Source: Paulinella micropora
Taxonomy: Eukaryota > Cercozoa > Imbricatea > Euglyphida
Reading direction: 5' to 3'
Length of the DNA: 46,427 nt
NCBI GenBank assembly: GCA_009731375.1
Contig: BJOX01000039.1
Coordinates: forward strand, 171,667 to 218,093
A program made the translations under genes and the position numbers. The notes under the pieces are model-generated. The model did no database searches, had not been told where the DNA came from, and saw nothing but the letters and a program-made list of their open reading frames with translations. Positions within the stretch are counted from its first letter, which is position 1; the number at the start of each line of letters is the position of its first letter. Below, piece by piece: positions 36,583-46,427 of this stretch.

Positions 36583-36655
<73 letters not shown>
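36521..36655. repeat. ATA array
   Basis: Trinucleotide ATA/ATAATG on the left of the element at 36660-37065. Confidence 0.9.
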
Positions 36656-36657
<2 letters not shown>

Positions 36658-36659
36658 AT

Positions 36660-37061
36660 ATCTGAGGCGTACTGATGCAGCTAATGGCATATCCTCAACG
36701 GACATAAGCCTCCAATACCCTTGTTCGAGGTCCTCCACCCCCCCGTGTCAGTCTCTCGCCTGATGATCGGGGCCACCGATGGAGCTCCTGAGGGCAAGAC
36801 TGCACTAAGCCGAGGTTATTCCGCAGTCCCAGCAACCTCTTGCAAGACGTCACCGAATGTGCAAGTGCATACACCAAGCGCGGTTGCTAGAGCTGCCTCG
36901 AAACCCCACCCATAACAATCTGGTGTCTGCTGGGTCCTGGGCTATCAACCAGCATATGCGGAGTTTAAGATCTTTTACGCGCGCAACGACCCTCCTCCCC
37001 AGCATCTACCACCAAAGGGTTATGAGTTGGCGTCACAGTTTAACGCCTTGAGGCCATTGGG

Positions 37062-37065
<4 letters not shown>
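36660..37065 (+). mobile_element. Possible retroelement fragment with ATA tail
   Basis: About 400 bp of unique sequence embedded between ATA arrays. The last 60 bases keep an open frame ending GYELASQFNALRPLG and a stop just before the ATA repeat, as at the 3' end of a non-LTR retroelement with a microsatellite tail. No reverse transcriptase motif is visible, so the assignment is tentative. Confidence 0.35.
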
Positions 37066-37142
<77 letters not shown>

Positions 37143-37151
37143 CATCATCAT

Positions 37152-37184
<33 letters not shown>

Positions 37185-37194
37185 AATCATAATC

Positions 37195-37243
<49 letters not shown>

Positions 37244-37280
37244 TAATAATAATAGTAATAATAATAGTAATAATAATAAA
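37066..37280. repeat. ATA/ATC arrays
   Basis: ATA repeat with an ATC/ATAATC section in the middle; it continues the tail of the preceding element. Confidence 0.9.
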
Positions 37281-37352
37281 CGTGAAACAGTATCTTTCTC
37301 GCTCATCCCTAACTAAGGCGGCTGAGTTGTAGATAGGTAGGTAGGTAGGTAG

Positions 37353-37355
<3 letters not shown>

Positions 37356-37425
<70 letters not shown>
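37356..37425. repeat. ATT array
   Basis: ATT repeat preceding the SINE; a similar array follows it (37657-37840, with CAT and GTT sections to 37890). Confidence 0.9.
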
Positions 37426-37656
37426 GGACACCGTGATAGCCCAGTGGTCAAGTTCTACCATCTGGGCCCTGTCGCCAGTTCGATTCCCGTCAGTGCCACC
37501 AGAATTTTCATTGAATATACCGGTCCGTCTGGAAGTGTTGGAACTGCCCGTGCGGGGGTGTCATTAGAGCCTATCGTCAATTCTTCGTACTCCCCTCACG
37601 GGTGAGACGATGGAGGCGCATGTGCAGATTTGCATCAGCCATTGACAGAAAAGCAC
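37426..37656 (+). mobile_element. tRNA-derived SINE, copy 1
   Basis: The head looks like a tRNA: an A box TAGCCCAGTGG at 37437-37447 and a B box AGTTCGATTCC at 37477-37487, 29 bases apart, fitting the RNA polymerase III internal promoter. The body runs to GAAAAGCAC and ends in an ATT array. A second copy is at 43055-43307. The 5' GGACACCG and the GTGCCACC after the B box resemble remnants of an acceptor stem. Confidence 0.75.
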
Positions 37657-37728
<72 letters not shown>

Positions 37729-37760
37729 CATCATCATCATCATCATTATTATTATTATTG

Positions 37761-37825
<65 letters not shown>

Positions 37826-37841
37826 GATTATTATTATTATT

Positions 37842-37889
<48 letters not shown>

Positions 37890-37911
37890 CTTGTTGTTCA
37901 TTCTTACTATC

Positions 37912-38488
37912 TCAATCTCCAGGAAGCCTATGATATACATCCGGCGCAGACTTCCTTGGGGGGGCGTCGGGTGTAGGTACAGAAGATCTAGAAGTAGAAG
38001 TAGAAGTAGTAGAAGTAGAAGATCTAGAAGTAGAAGTAGAAGTAGAACTAGAAGTAGTAGAAGTAGAAGATCTAGAAGTAGAAGTAGAAGTAGAACTAGA
38101 AGTAGTAGAAGTAGAAGAAGTAGTAGAAAAAGAAGAAGTAGAAGTAGGTGTGAGCGTTCGACGTCTGAGCCTTGGGGTAGAAGGAGAAGAAAAAGAAGTA
38201 GAAGTTGTAGGTATAGAAGATCTAGAAGTAGAAGTAGAAGTAGAACTAGAAGTAGTAGAAGTAGAAGATCTAGAAGTAGAAGTAGTAGTAGAACTAGAAG
38301 TAGTAGAAGTAGAAGATCTAGAAGTAGAAGTAGAAGTAGAACTTGAGGTAGTAGAAGTAGAAGAAGTAGTAGAAGAAGAAGAAGTAGAAGTAGGTGTGAG
38401 CGTTCGTCGTCTGGCCCTTGGGGCGTCGGGTGTAGAAGAAGAAGAAATAGAACTAGAAGTAGAAGGGGAGGGTGTAGGGTGCACTTGT
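37912..38488 (-). CDS. Possible terminal exon, Ser/Thr-rich (third gene)
   Basis: On the minus strand an acceptor GCGCAG (38489-38494) precedes a frame that stays open for 191 codons to a TGA at 37912: [18 protein letters not shown], then many [16 protein letters not shown] units, ending VYHRLPGD. The DNA is a 48-bp minisatellite (GTAGAA-rich on the plus strand), duplicated in two halves separated by [12 protein letters not shown]. The plus strand is also open (acidic frame to 38536), so strand is not certain. A mucin-like tail would resemble the linker of the beta-helix gene. Confidence 0.4.
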
Positions 38489-38536
38489 CTGCGCGTGACA
38501 AAGCTGGTGGTTCTAGTTGGAGTTCTCCCTATATAG

Positions 38537-38683
38537 GCAGATAGGTAGGTAGGTAGGTAGGTAGGTAGGTAGGTAGGTAGGTAGGTAGGTAGATATATGG
38601 ATAGATAGATGGATAGATAGATGGATAGATAGATAGATAGATAGATAGATATATAGATAGATGGATGGATGGATGGATGGATG

Positions 38684-38738
<55 letters not shown>

Positions 38739-38739
38739 C

Positions 38740-38795
<56 letters not shown>

Positions 38796-38876
38796 TGTAT
38801 ATATATACATATATATACATACATATATGTATATATATACCAGTTGGCTGATGGATGCTTCTGTGCAAAGGTGGAA

Positions 38877-38921
<45 letters not shown>

Positions 38922-38934
38922 GATAGATAGATAG

Positions 38935-38970
<36 letters not shown>

Positions 38971-38975
38971 GAGAT
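38537..38975. repeat. GGTA, GATA, GGAT arrays
   Basis: GGTA then GATA with GGAT blocks. At 38841-38878 lies CCAGTTGGCTGATGGATGCT with TCTGTGCAAAGGTGG, which in reverse looks like an exon end (PSAN or HQPTG depending on frame) plus a GTATAT donor. A sister copy is at 40273. Confidence 0.85.
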
Positions 38976-39060
38976 GTCGCAAAGGAATATAGTCCTTGCA
39001 AAGGAACGCACTTTCACATCAAACAGTAATTTCTGTACTGTGCATGTGTCCGGGATGGGA

Positions 39061-39478
39061 ATCACGGGTAGACTGTGTTCTGGAAAAAAGAAGAGGAGGA
39101 CGTTGAAGAAAAAGGCAATCTAGGAATGGAGAGTGGGGTTCTTCTTCAATGCCTTTCCATTCGCTTGGTGTTGATGGCAATACGTTTCTTCTTTCGGTTG
39201 GTTCTTTCGGGGCACTTCTTGTCCGATGGACAAAATGGGAGTATGTCTCGGCGTCAACACAGTGGGTGGAATCCAGGTTGATAATGCCCGGTTGCGACTT
39301 GTAGTCCGGATGGACGTGCGCTTTTGGACTCTTCTTTTCGAGGAGGCCCGAAAGATCTTCGTAAGGGTGAACATGAGCAAAATCTTCTCCAAGGGGTTCA
39401 GGCGGTGCAGAGCACGCACTGGGAGGGTGACGGCGGCCACTCCGGAGGGAATAGCGGTGCGTCGGTAAGTTTTCGCAT
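39061..39478. other. Unique segment ending at N gap; strand of coding unclear
   Basis: About 400 bp with open frames on both strands: minus 39120-39440 (PLEKILLMFTLTKIFRASSK region) and plus 39226-39463 ending at a strong GTAAGT. Its first 75 bases are repeated after the gap at 39753. No family recognised. Confidence 0.35.
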
Positions 39479-39752
39479 NNNNNNNNNNNNNNNNNNNNNN
39501 NNNNNNNNNNNNNNNNNNNNNNNNNNNNNNNNNNNNNNNNNNNNNNNNNNNNNNNNNNNNNNNNNNNNNNNNNNNNNNNNNNNNNNNNNNNNNNNNNNNN
39601 NNNNNNNNNNNNNNNNNNNNNNNNNNNNNNNNNNNNNNNNNNNNNNNNNNNNNNNNNNNNNNNNNNNNNNNNNNNNNNNNNNNNNNNNNNNNNNNNNNNN
39701 NNNNNNNNNNNNNNNNNNNNNNNNNNNNNNNNNNNNNNNNNNNNNNNNNNNN

Positions 39753-40085
39753 ATCACGGGTAGACTGTGTTCTGGAAAAAAGAAGAGGAGGACGTTGAAG
39801 AAAAAGGCAATCTAGGAATGGAGAGTGGGGAGGATAAGGAAGAAGGGAAAGAAAAGGAAGCCGTTAGTCCAAGTGTTTTGAGCACCGTAAGCTTGCGCAA
39901 GCTACAATGATGACATTGTATAAGGCCTAAACCCCCGAAGGGACCTAGCCCGGGCTATGCAACACTGGACGGCTATGACGGAATGCAGTCACCGATACGG
40001 ACTAGAGGAAGATAAGTCCAATTTTTGACTGCACAGGAGCGATAAATCGCAAAAGAGCAACGAGCTACGCAGGACGATAGCTTGA
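39753..40085. other. Repeat of 39061 segment and unique DNA
   Basis: The first 77 bases repeat 39061-39135 almost exactly, with a different continuation. The rest, to the GATA array at 40117, shows a GTGCAG acceptor-like site on the minus strand near 40036 but no convincing frame. Confidence 0.5.
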
Positions 40086-40113
40086 AGCAAATGGATTTGG
40101 ATTGGGGATGGGA

Positions 40114-40116
<3 letters not shown>

Positions 40117-40168
<52 letters not shown>

Positions 40169-40195
40169 TACAGACAGACAGATAGACAGATAGAC

Positions 40196-40272
<77 letters not shown>

Positions 40273-40308
40273 TACCAGTTGGCTGATGGTTGCTTGTGTC
40301 CAAAGGTG

Positions 40309-40383
<75 letters not shown>

Positions 40384-40456
40384 ATAGATACCATTGTTGC
40401 TTCTGTCCGAAGGTGAAGGGAGTTTGCGCGATCTAGATAGATAGATAGATAGATAG

Positions 40457-40488
<32 letters not shown>

Positions 40489-40527
40489 GGATGGATGGAT
40501 GGATGGATGGATGGATGGATGGATAGG

Positions 40528-40593
<66 letters not shown>

Positions 40594-40620
40594 GATAGAG
40601 ATAGAGATAGATATAGATAT
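40117..40620. repeat. GATA, GACA, GGAT, GA arrays with exon-like islands
   Basis: GATA arrays interrupted at 40273-40308 (copy of the 38841 island) and 40391-40432 (TTGCTTCTGTCCGAAGGTGA island), each with a minus-strand GTAT donor-like end. Confidence 0.85.
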
Positions 40621-40637
40621 AGATATAGAGTGGGTAC

Positions 40638-40661
40638 CTGGAGGGTTCGGACTTCGCTCGC
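40638..40661 (-). CDS. Possible mini-exon, third gene (ASEVRTLQ)
   Basis: Minus strand: acceptor ATTGTAG, 24 bases reading ASEVRTLQ, donor GTACCC. A near-identical mini-exon lies at 40802-40825. Both keep the frame (multiple of three). Confidence 0.4.
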
Positions 40662-40669
40662 CTACAATA

Positions 40670-40799
40670 AATAGATATAGATATAGATATAGATATAGAT
40701 ATAGATATAGATATAGATATAGAGATAGATATAGAGATAGATATAGAGATAGATATAGAGATAGATATGGATATAGATATAGAGTGGGTACCTGACGGG
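40670..40799. repeat. GATATA hexanucleotide array
   Basis: AGATAT/GATAGA hexamers between the two mini-exon copies; the same hexamers resume at 40831-40870. Confidence 0.85.
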
Positions 40800-40801
40800 T
40801 A

Positions 40802-40825
40802 CGGACTTCGCTTGCCTGCATACAG
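40802..40825 (-). CDS. Possible mini-exon, third gene (ASEVRTRQ)
   Basis: Minus strand: acceptor TATGCAG, 24 bases ASEVRTRQ, donor GTACCC. It differs from 40638-40661 by four bases. A more distant relative of the donor end is at 41284-41325. Confidence 0.4.
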
Positions 40826-40869
40826 GATACAGATATAGATATAGATATAGATTTAGATATAGATATAGA

Positions 40870-42238
<1,369 letters not shown>

Positions 42239-42239
42239 G

Positions 42240-42290
42240 ACGAGAGCTGCATGTAGACTTCGGGAGGGAAGTACGAACCCCAACACGTAC
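42240..42290 (-). CDS. Possible exon piece of third gene
   Basis: On the minus strand, after [25 protein letters not shown] in the longest frame. Three shorter copies (to 41502) carry a GTATCT donor directly after CTCTCGTCA, whereas this one runs into CTAT without a clear GT. Strand and frame are inferred from the repeated donor context. Confidence 0.35.
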
Positions 42291-42302
42291 CTGAATAGAA
42301 AT

Positions 42303-42565
42303 GTTGCTGTTGTTATAGCTGTTGTTGTTGTTGTTGTTGCTGATGTTGTTGTTGTTTTTGTTGTTTTTGTTGTTGCTGCTGTTGCTGCTGTTGTTGTTGT
42401 TGTTGATGATGTTGTTGTTGTTGCTGTTGCTGTTGCTGTTGTTGTTGTTGTTGTTGTTGCTGTTGCTGTTGTTGTTGTTGTTGTTGTTGTTGTTGCTGCT
42501 GCTGCTGTTGTTGATATTGTTGTTGTTGTTGTTGCTGTTGTTGTTGTTGTTGTTGTTGTTGTTGC

Positions 42566-42597
<32 letters not shown>

Positions 42598-42618
42598 TTG
42601 CTGCTATTGTTGTTGTGG

Positions 42619-42652
<34 letters not shown>

Positions 42653-42730
42653 GCTGCTGCTGTTGTTGCTGTTGTTGTTGTTGTTGTTGCTGCTGCTGTT
42701 GCTGCTGCTATTGTTGTTGCTGTTGTTGAT

Positions 42731-42763
<33 letters not shown>

Positions 42764-42888
42764 ATTGTTGTTGTTGATGTTGTTTTTGTTGTTGGTGTTG
42801 TTGGTGTTGTCGTTGCTGTCGTTGCTGTTGCTGCTGCTGCTGCTGGTGTTGTTGTTGTCGTTGTTGTTGCTGCTGCTGATGCTGTTGC

Positions 42889-42919
<31 letters not shown>

Positions 42920-42950
42920 GATGATGATGATGATGATGCTGTTGTGACGA
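42303..42950. repeat. GTT/GCT array
   Basis: About 640 bp of TTG/CTG trinucleotide repeat with a GAT end. The long Leu, Asn and Thr frames in it are repeat artefacts. TA and GT runs follow to 43008, then ATT. Confidence 0.9.
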
Positions 42951-42968
42951 GAATGCATATATATATAC

Positions 42969-43054
<86 letters not shown>

Positions 43055-43307
43055 GGACACCGTGATAGCCCAGTGGTCAAGTTCTACCATCTGGGCCCTG
43101 TCGCCAGTTCGATTCCCGTCGGTGCCACCAGNNNNNNNNNNNNNNNNNNNNNNNNNNNNNNNNNNNNNNNNNNNNNNNNNNNNNNNNNNNNNNNNNNNNN
43201 NNNNNNNNNNGTCATTAGAGCTTATCGTCAATTCTTCGTACTCCCCTCACGGGTGAGACGATGGAGGCGCATGTGCAGAAATGCATCAGCCATTGACAGA
43301 GAAGCAC
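43055..43307 (+). mobile_element. tRNA-derived SINE, copy 2 with N gap
   Basis: Matches 37426-37656 on both sides of a 79-N gap (43132-43210); the intact copy has 57 bases there, so the gap length is only an estimate. It is flanked by ATT arrays on both sides, like copy 1. Confidence 0.8.
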
Positions 43308-45412
<2,105 letters not shown>

Positions 45413-45465
45413 GTTTGTTATCGCAAGCCAGCCCCTATCAGTCCCCTCAACCACTGATGGGTGAT

Positions 45466-45522
45466 TGCACGCCAAAATTTTTGACTCCACCGCAAAAAAC
45501 GTCATATTTGGCGCGCTGCATT
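45466..45522. mobile_element. Palindromic element family G, copy 1
   Basis: Arms TGCACGCCAAAATTTTTGAC and CGTCATATTTGGCGCGCTGCA. The right half matches the right half of 45901-45983. Confidence 0.6.
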
Positions 45523-45587
45523 CTAGTCTGAATTTTTTGTGAGTTTTCTAAAGAGGAAGATGGTGGGGCGATGGAGGAGATGTGGGT

Positions 45588-45627
45588 AGTAGTAGTACCT
45601 AGTAATAGTAGTAATAGCAGTAGTAGC

Positions 45628-45706
<79 letters not shown>

Positions 45707-45780
45707 CTAGTAGTAATAATAATAATAATAATAATCATAATAATAATAATCATAATAGTAATAATAATAGTAGTAGTAAT
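45588..45780. repeat. GTA and ATA arrays
   Basis: GTA trinucleotide repeat changing to AAT. The surrounding 45523-45587 and 45781-45900 are unique and show no gene. Confidence 0.9.
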
Positions 45781-45900
45781 TCAATAGGGGACTGCCTACC
45801 ACCTGTGATATATGCAAATGGACAAGTATTCAAGTGTATGTACATGTAGATGTAGAGAGAGGCCGAGAATATGTGACAGATGAACCGAAATAGTATATTA

Positions 45901-45983
45901 TGCGGCTAGCCACAAATTTGACGTGCTTTGCGGGCGAGCTGGGCCGGCGAGTCCGCAAAACACGTCAAATTGGGCGCGCCGCA
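45901..45983. mobile_element. Palindromic element family G, copy 2
   Basis: Inverted repeat from TGCGGC to GCCGCA, with inner arms CAAATTTGACGTG and CACGTCAAATTGG and TTTGCGG / CCGCAAA. Confidence 0.65.
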
Positions 45984-46427
45984 TATGTAGATTTATCGGT
46001 AACCTGACCACGATAAAAGCAAAGTTGGGGAGAGGTGTGAACAGATGCGGCGTGTCAAAGCTGGCCAAGATGTGAAAGCAGATGTGAAAGGAAATGAAAG
46101 TGAAATCCGGAAAATATTATATCAGTATCAACAGTGAGTCTGCAACTAAGCACCCTGTTAATATGAGCTCCTAACTCCTCCTGGTTCCCATAAGCCATGA
46201 TAGATAGATAGATATGTTTATGTTTAATCTATGGGCGTGGCTTAGCTTGAAAGGCCATTGCCTCCTATACTACCCCCGGACAAGAACTTTCAGCACCGGC
46301 CAAGCTGCACACCAACCACTGTCTCGCTGTGGTTGGTGTCTGTGCCCAGTTCAAGCCGAAAGGTAGCCGAGCCCTTTTGAACTATACGGGACAACACTAG
46401 AACACTCCCCAGGAGCGTGTGCCCTAA
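45984..46427. other. Unique right end with a hairpin
   Basis: No microsatellite except a short GATA at 46200. A perfect hairpin ACCAACCAC / GTGGTTGGT lies at 46312-46338. No open frame or RNA gene recognised. Confidence 0.5.

Noticed and set aside
37426-37502. A functional tRNA gene at the SINE head
   Set aside because: A and B boxes fit, but the acceptor stem is imperfect (GGACACCG against CAGTGCC), a second copy shares the 150-base body, and it ends in an ATT tail.
46312-46338. Hairpin considered as a transcription terminator
   Set aside because: No T run follows, and eukaryotic polymerase II genes do not use such terminators; left as an unexplained hairpin.

Overview
The window is eukaryotic nuclear DNA. 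There are no bacterial operons. Coding sequence is split into short exons with GT-AG borders and consistent phases, and the introns and spacers are packed with microsatellites such as CTAT/GATA, CTA, ATT, CAA, CAT, GA/CT and homopolymers. At least sixteen N gaps (10 to 1000 N) interrupt it, nearly all at repeats. The protein types (a PKHD1L1/CEMIP-like beta-helix protein, a C-terminal module with the YPxETSW motif, an ankyrin protein with a lipidation motif) fit a free-living protist or alga. A stramenopile or haptophyte-like lineage is my inference; the species cannot be named from sequence alone.

Layout. Positions 346-11758 (+) hold the 3' part of a long multi-exon gene. I rebuilt it exon by exon by matching splice phases and protein motifs. 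It encodes a fibrocystin-L/CEMIP/TMEM2-type right-handed beta-helix region, then a Ser/Thr/Pro mucin-like linker with 69-bp coding repeats, then two about 100-residue modules with the YPxETSW motif. Its 5' end lies left of the window. Positions 11759-20192 contain no confident gene: unique AT-rich DNA, foldback elements, a satellite built on a 16-bp palindrome, kilobase polypyrimidine arrays, CAA arrays and a possible minus-strand pseudogene. Positions 20193-33585 (+) hold a second split gene, also missing its 5' end. It encodes ankyrin repeats, a Ser/Pro and Gln-rich middle, and a C-terminus ending in a cysteine cluster plus CVIS, a textbook CaaX prenylation signal. Positions 33586-37700 are mostly mobile elements: short inverted-repeat elements, a telomere-like array, a LINE/SINE-like fragment and a tRNA-derived SINE. 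Positions 37912-42290 show minus-strand exon pieces of a possible third gene with a Ser/Thr-rich C-terminus. The right end holds a second SINE copy, large CTA arrays with a 1000-N gap, and two copies of another palindromic element.

The most unusual observation is that exon edges are amplified inside intronic microsatellites. At many introns the last 25-50 bases of an exon with its splice donor, or the first bases of an exon with its acceptor, recur two to six times, and each copy is followed or preceded by the same short tandem repeat. It occurs in both plus-strand genes and the minus-strand exon set. It suggests that microsatellite expansion carries exon borders with it, multiplying candidate splice sites and mini-exons. 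I know of no name for this pattern.
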